From an uncultured Saprospirales bacterium (GTDB lineage Bacteria; Bacteroidota; Bacteroidia; Chitinophagales; Saprospiraceae): a DNA stretch of 64,000 bases. The translations under genes were made by a program, and so were the position numbers. Where the stretch lies: assembly GCA_937926355.1 (NCBI GenBank), contig CALAZP010000276.1, positions 8,094 to 72,093 of the forward strand. Reading direction: 5' to 3'. Under the pieces are notes generated by a model. It saw only the letters and a list, made by a program, of their open reading frames with translations, did not search any database and had not been told where the DNA came from. Below are positions 52,888-61,316 of this stretch, in pieces (position 1 is the first letter of the stretch; each line of letters begins with the position of its first letter).

Positions 52888-53949
52888 ATGCTAGACCTAA
52901 CCTTTGTATTTGAAAAAACAAGACAATGGTTCAACCGAAGAGTGATATATCATTCATTAATTTGGTTGGCGTTTTTAACTTTTCTAATTTTTAATTCAGA
53001 TACCCATTTCAGTTTTATTGAAAAATTAAGTAACGAAATAATCAATATTGGATTATACGCAATGATTGTATATTTCAATCTGTACTATTTAATTCCCAAT
53101 TATTTAAAGAGCAAGAGTATTGGGCTTTACCTACTTTTATTGCTTATTTTTTCTCTTTTCCTAACCCCAATAAAACTGCTCATTTTTTACTTAAAACTAA
53201 GTAATCAATCCATTTACCAGACGGCACTTATCAATAACTTTGGGTTATATTTTATTATAAATTTGATTGTAGGGGGAAGTTCCACCATTGCCAAAATTGT
53301 TAAAGATTACACTAAAAACCAAAGAGAAAAGCAATTATTAGAGCATAGAAATATGCACAATGAATTACAATTTTTAAAATCCCAAATTAATCCTCATTTT
53401 TTGTTTAATACCTTAAACAACATTTATTCTCTTACTTTAAAAAAATCAGATTTAGCTCCAGAAATGGTTCTGAAACTATCTGATATGATGAGGTATATGT
53501 TATATGAATGTAATGCTCGAAGAGTTCCTCTTAAAAAGGAAATCATCTACTTACAAAATTATATTGAGCTAGAGTCAATCAGATTTAAAAACAGAGGTAC
53601 TATAAATCTGACTTTGGAAGTTATAGAGGAAAAAAACCTTCAAATTGCGCCCCTTTTATTTATTCCATTTTTAGAAAATGCGATCAAACACGGGGTCAAC
53701 CAACAAATTGAAAATGCTAAGGTGAGCATGAAACTCAAAGTTCAAAATGGAATAGTAGAATTTTTCATTAAAAATAATAAAAATACCAAGATTGCTAATG
53801 GCCCGGGCGGTATAGGATTAGTTAATGTCAAAAGGAGATTGAATTTGATTTATCCAAAAGCACATGAAATAGAGATTCAGGATTTAAAAGAATATTATAT
53901 CGTTTCATTAAAAATTAATTTGAATTATGATAAGAGTATTGATCGTTGA
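52888..53949 (+). CDS. LytS/YehU-type sensor histidine kinase
   Basis: 353 aa. Four membrane segments (about residues 20-150), a linker helix, then the His_kinase region LKSQINPHFLFNTLNNIYSL (about 163-182) with the phospho-accepting His, and an ATPase domain with FIPFLENAIKHGVN and GPGGIGLVNVKRRL. No periplasmic sensor domain is seen, so the stimulus is probably in the membrane. It overlaps the response regulator by 23 bases and is divergent from ptpS/queD by 38 bases. Confidence 0.92.
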   Translation: MLDLTFVFEKTRQWFNRRVIYHSLIWLAFLTFLIFNSDTHFSFIEKLSNEIINIGLYAMIVYFNLYYLIPNYLKSKSIGLYLLLLLIFSLFLTPIKLLIFYLKLSNQSIYQTALINNFGLYFIINLIVGGSSTIAKIVKDYTKNQREKQLLEHRNMHNELQFLKSQINPHFLFNTLNNIYSLTLKKSDLAPEMVLKLSDMMRYMLYECNARRVPLKKEIIYLQNYIELESIRFKNRGTINLTLEVIEEKNLQIAPLLFIPFLENAIKHGVNQQIENAKVSMKLKVQNGIVEFFIKNNKNTKIANGPGGIGLVNVKRRLNLIYPKAHEIEIQDLKEYYIVSLKINLNYDKSIDR

Positions 53950-54652
53950 TGACGAACCATTGGCTCAAGATGTAATTGAAACTTATGTTCAAAAAATACC
54001 AGATTTGTTTTTGGTTGGAACTTGTAAGAACGCTGTAGAGGCTTCGAGTATTCTTAATAAAGAGGTTGTTGACCTTATTTTTTTAGATATTCAAATGCCC
54101 CAACTTAATGGGATAGATTTTATAAAATCTTTAACCAAAAAACCCTTAGTTATCATTACAACGGCTTTTTCTGATTATGCAGTAGAGGGTTTTGAGCTCA
54201 ATGTAATAGACTATCTTCTAAAGCCCATTTCTTTTAACAGATTTTTATTAGCCATAAATAGAATTATCGAATCTAAAAATTCGGCAACTGTAGAAGAAAC
54301 CACAAAACCTCAACTTGATAAGGAATCTTATTTCTTTGTCAAAGCAGATAAAAAAATGGTAAAAATCAACCATAAAGATATTTTATATATTGAAGGTTTA
54401 AAGGATTATGTCATTATCAAACTATCAAAAAGCAGGTTAGTCACGCTCCAAACTATGAAAAGTCTAGATGATAAATTACCTGCTGAAATATTTAAAAGAA
54501 TACACCGATCTTATATCATTAATTTAGGTAAACTAGATTCAATTGTTGGAAATACAGTTGAGCTAAAAGAAGGAGATCAACAGATCAAATTACCCATCGG
54601 GAAAAATTATAAAGAAGAATTAATAGCCTTAATAAATGAGAATAGGCTTTAA
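53927..54652 (+). CDS. LytTR-family response regulator
   Basis: 241 aa. Receiver domain with LIVDDEPLAQDV and phosphorylated Asp in LIFLDIQMPQLNG (about residue 54), Lys in DYLLKPISFNRF. C-terminal LytTR DNA-binding domain from about residue 140: FFVKADKKMVKINHKDILYIEGLKDYV (part quoted), HRSYIINLGKLDSI. Partner of the LytS-type kinase. Target genes are unknown. Its stop shares TTAA with dapB. Confidence 0.94.
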   Translation: MIRVLIVDDEPLAQDVIETYVQKIPDLFLVGTCKNAVEASSILNKEVVDLIFLDIQMPQLNGIDFIKSLTKKPLVIITTAFSDYAVEGFELNVIDYLLKPISFNRFLLAINRIIESKNSATVEETTKPQLDKESYFFVKADKKMVKINHKDILYIEGLKDYVIIKLSKSRLVTLQTMKSLDDKLPAEIFKRIHRSYIINLGKLDSIVGNTVELKEGDQQIKLPIGKNYKEELIALINENRL

Positions 54653-55314
54653 GATTCTAAAACATCCTTCATTGAGAATACCCCTTTTTTGCCAAGTATC
54701 CACTCTGCCGCGGAGACAGCTCCAAAAGCAAATCCTTTTCTATTTTTCGCCACATGTTTGATTTGTATCATATCTTCTGGAGAATTAAAACTAATAATAT
54801 GTGTTCCCGGTACATCCTTTTCTCTATGGGATTTTATTAAAGGGGATTTATCAAAAGCTTTGGATAGAGAAATAGCCGTTCCACTAGGTGCATCTAATTT
54901 CTCTGTATGATGAATTTCTTCTATAGAAGCTATGTATTCCGGATACTTTTGCATTAAAGAAATCAAATATTCATTAAGGTTAAAAAATAAATTAACTCCT
55001 AGGCTAAAATTAGAAGCATACAAAAAACTTCCATTGTAATGATTTACTGATTCGACAACCTTATCAAAATGATCTAACCAACCAGTAGAGCCAGATATAA
55101 CTGCAATACCGTTTTCAATGCCTTGGATTATGATAGAATAAGCAGATTTTGGTCCAGTGAAATCAATGAGTACGTCTCCTTGGGCAAATATTTCAGGAAA
55201 TTGACTAATTGGAGTATCTTTTTCGATAATTCCTACAATTTCATGGCCTCTGTAAGCTGCAACTTCTTCTATCAATTTTCCCATTTTACCATACCCAGCT
55301 AATATTATTCTCAT
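54649..55314 (-). CDS. dapB: 4-hydroxy-tetrahydrodipicolinate reductase
   Basis: Second step specific to lysine/diaminopimelate synthesis. 221 aa, the short Bacteroidota form. NAD(P)-binding GYGKMGKLIEE (residues 7-17), DVLIDFTGP, and EIHHTEKLDAPSGTAISLS (catalytic His pair and Lys). Overlaps mutS as ATGA (55311-55314), so it is expressed behind mutS. Convergent with the response regulator. Confidence 0.95.
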   Translation of the reverse strand: MRIILAGYGKMGKLIEEVAAYRGHEIVGIIEKDTPISQFPEIFAQGDVLIDFTGPKSAYSIIIQGIENGIAVISGSTGWLDHFDKVVESVNHYNGSFLYASNFSLGVNLFFNLNEYLISLMQKYPEYIASIEEIHHTEKLDAPSGTAISLSKAFDKSPLIKSHREKDVPGTHIISFNSPEDMIQIKHVAKNRKGFAFGAVSAAEWILGKKGVFSMKDVLES

Positions 55315-57932
55315 TCGTTTTCCTTTTCTATAATTTGCTTAAGTTCATTTAATTTTATCATACATTCAACAGGAGTCATATTGTTGATATTAATTTGTTC
55401 TATTATATTTTTTAGAGCTGCTGCAACTGGGTCATTGGATTCAAAAATACTCATTTGAATAGGTACCTGAGGTAGGATTTTATTAGGTATAGTTTCTTCA
55501 TTTTGAGGACTCAGGGATTTTTTTTCTAATGCTGATAAAATATCGGAAGCTCTTTGCAAAATAATCGGAGGCATTCCTGCCATCTTTGCAACATGAATTC
55601 CAAAACTATGGTGGCTACCCCCCTTCTTTAACTTCCTAAGAAACACAACTTTTTGCTGTGTTTCCAAAGTACTCACATGAAAATTTTGAACACGCGGCAA
55701 AGATTTTGCCAACTCATTCAATTCATGATAATGAGTTGCAAAAAGTGTTTTAGGGTTAGCCTTTGAATTATTATGCAAATATTCTACAATAGACCAAGCG
55801 ATTGAAATTCCGTCATAGGTACTGGTTCCTCTTCCAATTTCATCTAAAAGGATAAGGCTTTTTTCTGAAAGATTATTCATAATGGAAGCCGTCTCATTCA
55901 TTTCAACCATGAAAGTAGACTCCCCACTAGAGATATTATCAGAGGCTCCAACTCTTGAAAATATTTTATCGATAATACCAATTTCAGCAGAAAGTGCAGG
56001 AACAAAACAACCAATGTGAGATAAAATACAAATTAGGGCGGTCTGTCGAAGAATAGCTGATTTACCAGACATATTAGGACCTGTGATCATTAATATTTGT
56101 TGACCAGAGTTATCTAAACAAATATCATTTGGAACGTAATCTTTACCGATAGGTAATTGATGTTCAATTACGGGGTGCCTTCCTGCCTTAATATCTATTT
56201 TTGTATCTTCAACTATTGTAGGTTGGACGTATTGATACAAATCGGAAACTATAGCGAAGGCAAGCATGACATCTACCTGAGCAATAATACTAGAATTGTG
56301 TTGTATGAGATGAATAAAAGATTTAGCATAATGGACTAAATCTTCAAAAATTTTATTTTCAAGAATAGCAATTTCACTTTCGGCACTAAGTATTTTTTCT
56401 TCTAGAACCTTTAATTCATCAGTGATAAACCGTTCCCCTCCTGTTAATGTCTGTTTCCTTATCCACTCAGGAGGCACTTTATCCTTTGATTTATTGGTTA
56501 CTTCTAGGTAATATCCAAAAACATTATTGAAACCAATTTTTAAATTTGAAATACCTGTCGAATCTGCTGCATCATCTCTTATTTTTTCGAGTAAATATTT
56601 ATTATTATCAATTAAATCCCTCCAGTAATCAAGTTCTTCAGATACTCCCTTTTTAATTATGTCTCCTTTGTTGAGATTGACCGGTGGGTCTTCAATCAAG
56701 GTTTGCATGATTTTATTTTTCAAACCTTCACATGGATGAATAGATTCAGATAATTCTTTCAATTGAGTGTTACCAGAATGCACCAAGATTTGACAAAATG
56801 GGTCAATTAGATTTAATGATTTTCCAAGGTGATATAATTCCCTTGGGTTTATTTTGTTCATAGGAACTTTGGAGATAAGTCTTTCCATATCTCCTATCTT
56901 TTTAAATAAATCTACCAAATGGGATCTAATACTTGCCTCTTTCGTTAGGATATCAACTACCTCTAATCTGTCCTCAATTTTATTTTTATCTTTCAGTGGC
57001 ATGATTAGCCATTTACGGAGTAACCTTGCCCCCATTGGGGTAATGGTTTTATCAATTATTTTGGCTAGAGAAACGCCATTCGGATGAATAGATTGGATGA
57101 TTTCTAAATTTTGAATGGTGAAATTATCCATCCAAAGGAAGTGATCCGGTTGTATACGACTTATTCCCGAAAGGTGTTGTAAATTCTTATTCTCTGTAGC
57201 ATCTAAGTAATGTAATATAGCCCCAGAAGCAATTTGAGAATTGGGCATATCTTCTATTCCAAATCCTTTTAAATTAAGGACATTAAAATGCTCAATTAAT
57301 TTTTCACGAGTATAGTCCAGTGTAAATATCCATTCATCCAAGGGATAAGTATAGAATTTATCATTTATCAAATCCTGTATAACCTTTTTATTTGACTTGG
57401 AATAAATAATTTCTGCAGGTAGAAATGCTTGAATCAGTTTTTCAATAAAATAAAAATCACCTTCACTAGTTAAAAATTCACCAGTGGATATATCAAAAAA
57501 TGAAATACCAAACTTCTCTTTATTTTCAATATATATTGAAGCCAAAAAATTATTCTGTTTATGATTGAGTATACGATCATCAAGTGTTACTCCAGGGGTG
57601 ATGATCTCGGTTACTCCCCTTTTAACAATTTTTTTTTGGGGTGATGGCTTCTCTAGTTGCTCACAAATAGCTACTCTATAACCCGCCTTAACAAGTTTAG
57701 GCAAATAGGTGTCTAATGAATGATGAGGAAAACCAGCAAGGGCCACGTTACTCCCCCCATTATTTCTAGAGGTAAGAATAATACCTAAAATTTCAGAAGC
57801 CTTTTCGGCATCACGGCCAAAGGTTTCATAAAAATCACCAACCCTAAACAATAGTATGGCATCCGGATGCTTTTGCTTCATCCGGTTATACTGTTGCATT
57901 AGAGGAGTTGTTTTGTCTTTACCTTTAGACAT
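55311..57932 (-). CDS. mutS: DNA mismatch repair protein MutS
   Basis: 873 aa. Mismatch-binding F-x-E in LLFRVGDFYETFGRDA (about 29-44), connector, lever and clamp domains, and the ATPase: GPNMSGKSAILRQ (Walker A), SSGESTFMVEM, LDEIGRGTSTYDG (Walker B), ATHYHELNELAKS. Complete. A -7 element lies 18 bases upstream. The dapB gene is coupled at its 3' end. Confidence 0.97.
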   Translation of the reverse strand: MSKGKDKTTPLMQQYNRMKQKHPDAILLFRVGDFYETFGRDAEKASEILGIILTSRNNGGSNVALAGFPHHSLDTYLPKLVKAGYRVAICEQLEKPSPQKKIVKRGVTEIITPGVTLDDRILNHKQNNFLASIYIENKEKFGISFFDISTGEFLTSEGDFYFIEKLIQAFLPAEIIYSKSNKKVIQDLINDKFYTYPLDEWIFTLDYTREKLIEHFNVLNLKGFGIEDMPNSQIASGAILHYLDATENKNLQHLSGISRIQPDHFLWMDNFTIQNLEIIQSIHPNGVSLAKIIDKTITPMGARLLRKWLIMPLKDKNKIEDRLEVVDILTKEASIRSHLVDLFKKIGDMERLISKVPMNKINPRELYHLGKSLNLIDPFCQILVHSGNTQLKELSESIHPCEGLKNKIMQTLIEDPPVNLNKGDIIKKGVSEELDYWRDLIDNNKYLLEKIRDDAADSTGISNLKIGFNNVFGYYLEVTNKSKDKVPPEWIRKQTLTGGERFITDELKVLEEKILSAESEIAILENKIFEDLVHYAKSFIHLIQHNSSIIAQVDVMLAFAIVSDLYQYVQPTIVEDTKIDIKAGRHPVIEHQLPIGKDYVPNDICLDNSGQQILMITGPNMSGKSAILRQTALICILSHIGCFVPALSAEIGIIDKIFSRVGASDNISSGESTFMVEMNETASIMNNLSEKSLILLDEIGRGTSTYDGISIAWSIVEYLHNNSKANPKTLFATHYHELNELAKSLPRVQNFHVSTLETQQKVVFLRKLKKGGSHHSFGIHVAKMAGMPPIILQRASDILSALEKKSLSPQNEETIPNKILPQVPIQMSIFESNDPVAAALKNIIEQININNMTPVECMIKLNELKQIIEKENE

Positions 57933-57949
57933 TGTACTATTTTGGTAAA

Positions 57950-57957
57950 CAAATATA
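57950..57957 (-). promoter_or_regulatory. Possible -7 element for mutS
   Basis: On the minus strand this reads TATATTTG, a perfect TAnnTTTG, 17 bases before the mutS ATG. The -33 position has AATG instead of TTTG, so only half the consensus is present. Confidence 0.4.
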
Positions 57958-57990
57958 GTAGGATTAATAAATTAAGCATTAAACGAATTA

Positions 57991-58020
57991 TTGAGTTAAA
58001 CGTTATTAGGTTTATATTTG
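57991..58020 (+). promoter_or_regulatory. Promoter for the ferredoxin gene
   Basis: TTG (57991-57993), 19 bases, TATATTTG (58013-58020): a good match to the Bacteroidota -33/-7 promoter. The expected start of transcription is near 58027, only a few bases before the ATG at 58034, so the leader would be very short. Confidence 0.5.
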
Positions 58021-58033
58021 AAAAAAAATTATT

Positions 58034-58381
58034 ATGGCAATAATGATTACTGATGAATGCATTAATTGCGGGGCTTGCGAACCAGAGTGCCCCAATAATG
58101 CTATTTACGAGGGTGGAGTTCAGTGGGCGATAACTGATGGGACAGATATTTCAGGAAATTTTACTTTGGAAAATGGATTGACAATAGAGGCTGACGCTCA
58201 AAACGAACCTGTATCTGATGACTACTACTATATAGTTCCCGATAAATGTACGGAGTGTGTAGGTTTTCATGAAGAACCTCAATGCGCGGCAGTCTGCCCG
58301 GTAGATTGTTGTGTCCCAGACCCAGAAAGGGAAGAATCAGAAGAAACACTTTTAGCTAGAAAAGAAAAACTCCACCTTTAA
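58034..58381 (+). CDS. 4Fe-4S dicluster ferredoxin (YfhL-like)
   Basis: 115 aa. First cluster motif [12 protein letters not shown] (C-x2-C-x2-C-x3-C, about 9-20); the second cluster set is spread: CTEC (about 73-76) then [10 protein letters not shown] (about 86-95). Cytoplasmic electron carrier. Between the two clusters lies an acidic insert of about 45 residues, typical of this dicluster type. The partner enzyme is unknown. Its stop shares the palindrome TTAA with the pgi stop. Confidence 0.92.
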   Translation: MAIMITDECINCGACEPECPNNAIYEGGVQWAITDGTDISGNFTLENGLTIEADAQNEPVSDDYYYIVPDKCTECVGFHEEPQCAAVCPVDCCVPDPEREESEETLLARKEKLHL

Positions 58382-60033
58382 TGGGATTGAAGTATTCTTT
58401 TATAAGCATTAATTAGGCCATTGGTGGAACCGTCATGTAGGGTGGTTTCGCCTTGGTTTTCCAAATCTTTTAAAACTACTTTAGCCAAACTTTTGCCTAA
58501 TTCTACTCCCCATTGGTCGAAACTAAAGATATTCCAAAGGATTCCTTGAACATAAATTTTGTGTTCATAAGCCGCGATTAAACTCCCTAATGAAGAAGGA
58601 TTAATTTTGTTCAAAAGAAAAGTATTAGAGGGTCTATTACCTTCAAAAACCTTAAAAGGAGCTAAAAAATCTATTGCACCATCGGCATTTTCTTCTTCCT
58701 TTAATTCTTTGACTACTTCATCAATTGTTTTACCATTCATCAATGCCTCAGTTTGAGCGAAAAAATTAGCAAGAAGTATTTTATGATGGTCCCCTATTGG
58801 GTTATGACTAAAAACAGGAGCAATAAAGTCGCACGGAATGAAAGGTGTTCCCTGATGCAATAGTTGAAAAAAAGCATGTTGTCCATTGGTTCCTGGCTCT
58901 CCCCAAATAACTGGGCCAGTTGAATAATTAACTGGATCACCATTTCTATCCACTGACTTGCCATTACTTTCCATGTTTACTTGCTGAAAATGAGCTGCAA
59001 ACCTATGTAAATACTGGTCATAAGGAATAATGGCTTCAGAGGTAGCACCAAAAAAATTAACGTACCACAATCCAATAAGCCCCATAATTACAGGAATATT
59101 ATCTTCCAAAGGCGATTCGTAAAAATGACGGTCCATTTGGTGAAAACCTCTTAGAAGATCAGTAAAATTATCCTTTCCTATCATACACATTAAGGGTAAT
59201 CCAATGGCAGAGGTTAAGGAATATCTTCCACCTACCCAATCCCAGAACCCAAATCTTCTATTTTCTGGAATTCCAAATTCAAGGACTTTTTCTTGGTTAG
59301 TGGAAACAGCCGCAAAATGCAAACCTATATCATCTTGACCTCCAGCTTGAATAATCCATTTTTTAGCTGTATTTGCATTAGCCATAGTTTCTTGTGTAGT
59401 AAAAGTTTTACTGGCTATAATAAAAAGAGTTTCTTCCGGAGATAAATTTTTAGTAACCTCATAAAAATGAGTAGCATCGACGTTGGAAATAAAAGAAAGG
59501 TTAAGTTTGGGATTCCAATATGGCCTCAATGCTTCTGCTACCATGGAGGTTCCCAAATCAGACCCGCCAATTCCGATATTAACAACGTTCTTTATAGGTT
59601 TTCCTGAAAAACCCAAAAGTTGGCTTTCAGCTAATTGACTAGCAAAATCACCCATTTTAAATAATACCTCTTGAACATCTTGATCAATTTGCTCCTGTTC
59701 TGGATATCCAAAAGGATACCTTTCTACATTTCGTAAGGCTATATGTAAAGCTTGCCTGTTTTCAGTTAGATTAATTTTTTCTCCTTTAAACATTCGGGAG
59801 ATCTGATTTCCTAAATCCATTTCATTGGCAAACTGAAACAGTAAATTTAGAGTCTCCTTAGAGAGAAAATTTTTAGAATAATCAAACAATAAATCCTTCC
59901 ACTGTATGGAGAAGTTTTCAAATCGATTAGGCTCTTGAAATAAATCTTTTAAGTGAATAGATTTAAATAAAGAAGCATGTTTCTTTAACTCTTTCCAAGT
60001 AGGCGTATTTACTGGACTTTTAAATTTAATCAT
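58378..60033 (-). CDS. pgi: Glucose-6-phosphate isomerase
   Basis: Interconverts glucose-6-phosphate and fructose-6-phosphate. 551 aa from ATG 60033. [34 protein letters not shown] (part), [32 protein letters not shown] and [18 protein letters not shown] are the sugar-phosphate site. A longer frame begins at TTG 60090, but that codon falls in the promoter region, so ATG 60033 is chosen. Divergent from the stress-protein gene across 118 bases. Confidence 0.96.
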   Translation of the reverse strand: MIKFKSPVNTPTWKELKKHASLFKSIHLKDLFQEPNRFENFSIQWKDLLFDYSKNFLSKETLNLLFQFANEMDLGNQISRMFKGEKINLTENRQALHIALRNVERYPFGYPEQEQIDQDVQEVLFKMGDFASQLAESQLLGFSGKPIKNVVNIGIGGSDLGTSMVAEALRPYWNPKLNLSFISNVDATHFYEVTKNLSPEETLFIIASKTFTTQETMANANTAKKWIIQAGGQDDIGLHFAAVSTNQEKVLEFGIPENRRFGFWDWVGGRYSLTSAIGLPLMCMIGKDNFTDLLRGFHQMDRHFYESPLEDNIPVIMGLIGLWYVNFFGATSEAIIPYDQYLHRFAAHFQQVNMESNGKSVDRNGDPVNYSTGPVIWGEPGTNGQHAFFQLLHQGTPFIPCDFIAPVFSHNPIGDHHKILLANFFAQTEALMNGKTIDEVVKELKEEENADGAIDFLAPFKVFEGNRPSNTFLLNKINPSSLGSLIAAYEHKIYVQGILWNIFSFDQWGVELGKSLAKVVLKDLENQGETTLHDGSTNGLINAYKRILQSH

Positions 60034-60061
60034 TCCAAAAATATTTGCTTTGAATGAAGTG

Positions 60062-60090
60062 CAAAAGTAATTTGTTTTGACAATAGTCAA
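60062..60090 (-). promoter_or_regulatory. Promoter for pgi
   Basis: On the minus strand TTG (60090-60088), 18 bases, TACTTTTG (60069-60062): close to the Bacteroidota -33/-7 consensus. Transcription would start near 60055, leaving a leader of about 22 nt. The region between the two elements includes the inverted repeat at 60077-60090. Confidence 0.5.
60077..60090. promoter_or_regulatory. FNR/CRP-like inverted repeat between pgi and the stress gene
   Basis: Perfect 5-base inverted repeat TTGAC-AATA-GTCAA. Its layout (TTGAn-4 bases-nTCAA) is that of FNR/CRP-family boxes; FNR itself prefers TTGAT-N4-ATCAA. It overlaps the upstream part of the pgi promoter and lies 61 bases before the stress-protein ATG. 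Seen in sequence; the regulator is inference. Confidence 0.4.
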
Positions 60091-60104
60091 TTAGAAAAAT
60101 GCTT

Positions 60105-60134
60105 TTTGTCATTTTTTACTAATTGCTATTTTTC
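60105..60134 (+). promoter_or_regulatory. Possible promoter for the universal stress gene
   Basis: TTTG (60105-60108), 18 bases, TATTTTTC (60127-60134), one mismatch from TAnnTTTG in the last base. Transcription would start near 60141. The inverted repeat at 60077-60090 would then be centred about 57 bases upstream, a usual place for an FNR/CRP-type activator. Confidence 0.4.
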
Positions 60135-60151
60135 TAGATTTAAGGGAAAAA

Positions 60152-60412
60152 ATGAAAAAAGTTGCTGTCCCTACTGACTTTTCTGAATGTTCTAAAAATG
60201 CATTAGTTTATGCCGCATGTTTACTGAAAGAAATGGGCGGAGGCGTTTTGGAATTAATTCACGTTTATATGCCCAATATTGATGCAGAATATCCGGCATT
60301 TGTACCCCCAGTTAATGATTTTATCAAAGAAAAAGAAGAGACGCTTAGCCTATTTGTAGAAGGCATTCAACATCAAAATCTAGTTGATGAATCCCTCATA
60401 AAAATTAAGTAA
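60152..60412 (+). pseudogene. Universal stress protein, N-terminal fragment ended by an in-frame TAA
   Basis: 86 residues. KKVAVPTDFSECSKNALVYA (part) is the usual start of a USP domain, with an acidic VDxx-type nucleotide site read here as VPTDFS. The fragment stops with TAA at 60410-60412 in the middle of the first USP domain. The same reading frame continues after the stop (IFVVGFPAEKIYHLS) into the next fragment with no insertion or deletion, so a single base change at one codon would restore a 276-residue tandem USP protein, a normal size in Bacteroidota. Confidence 0.8.
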
Positions 60413-60418
60413 ATTTTT

Positions 60419-60982
60419 GTGGTAGGTTTTCCTGCTGAAAAGATTTATCACCTTTCTTCTGATTACGATTTAATTGTGATGGGGAAAACTGGAAGTTCTA
60501 ATCTATTGGATAAATTTTTAGGAAGTGTTTCCACCACAGTTGCTCAAAAATCTAAATGTCCAGTTCTTCTGATTCCTGAGGATACAGCATTCACTCCAAT
60601 TAGGAATATCATGTTTGGAAGCAACTATGAATCTGTAAAGCATACCACCCTTGAAAAATTATTTGTTTTCAATAACCCCTTTAATGCAAAACTTCATTTT
60701 GTTTATATTTCCGACTCATCATCGGAATCTTTTCAAGATAATGTAAAAGTTATTTTTGACGAAATGATGAATAATCAGTGGTCTTCTACCTCTTTTGAAA
60801 TCAGTGAATTAAAGGCAGATTCTGTCATAGAAGGATTTAATCAATATGTGGATTCTAACTCCATTGACCTTTTAACATTGGTGAATATCAAGAAATCTAT
60901 GTTAGAATATATTTTTGAGAAAAGCACCACAAAAGCTATGGCCTTTCAAATCAAAATTCCCTTAATGATTTATCATCTTTAA
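60419..60982 (+). pseudogene. Universal stress protein, C-terminal fragment
   Basis: In the same frame as the fragment above; as an independent gene it would start at GTG 60419. It finishes the first USP domain with the ATP-binding pattern G-x2-G-x9-G-S (GKTGSSNLLDKFLGSVS) and PVLLIPED, then carries a second, diverged USP domain (about 130 residues) lacking this motif. No frameshift or further stop occurs, so decay, if any, is recent. Reinitiation at GTG could yield a partial protein. A base-call error in the source assembly is also possible. Confidence 0.8.
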
Positions 60983-61058
60983 AATTATTATTGGCAATAC
61001 TTATATACTTCAAAATTTTTTTGGTTATTTGCTTTGAAGACAAATACATTTAATCAAA

Positions 61059-61313
61059 ATGAGTGAACATAATGCAAAGAAGTATTGGAAACAAAATATT
61101 CGTTATTTGTTGCTTCTTCTAATACTATGGTTTGCCGTATCTTTTGGTTTTGGAATTCTATTAGCTCCTAGTTTAAATAAATTCAGCATTGCTGGAGTTA
61201 AACTAGGATTCTGGTTTGCCCAGCAAGGTTCTATATATGTGTTTGTAATCATTATTTATTTCTATGTCTTTCTAATGAACAGACTTGACAAGGATTACGA
61301 CGTAAATGACTAA
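61059..61313 (+). CDS. DUF4212 protein, small subunit of a sodium:solute symporter
   Basis: 84 aa with two membrane helices: YWKQNIRYLLLLLILWFAVSFGFGILL (part) and the IYVFVIIIYFYVFLMNRLDKDY end. The motif order (W-x-N-x2-Y...W...S-F, then FWFAQQGSIYVF) is that of DUF4212, encoded next to VC_2705-type symporters. It precedes the symporter gene by 3 bases and probably assists its assembly. Confidence 0.88.
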   Translation: MSEHNAKKYWKQNIRYLLLLLILWFAVSFGFGILLAPSLNKFSIAGVKLGFWFAQQGSIYVFVIIIYFYVFLMNRLDKDYDVND

Positions 61314-61316
61314 AAA

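Noticed and set aside
60410..60412. Recoding (readthrough) of TAA in the stress gene
   Set aside because: TAA is a normal stop for many genes here and no recoding signal is visible; a mutation or error is simpler.
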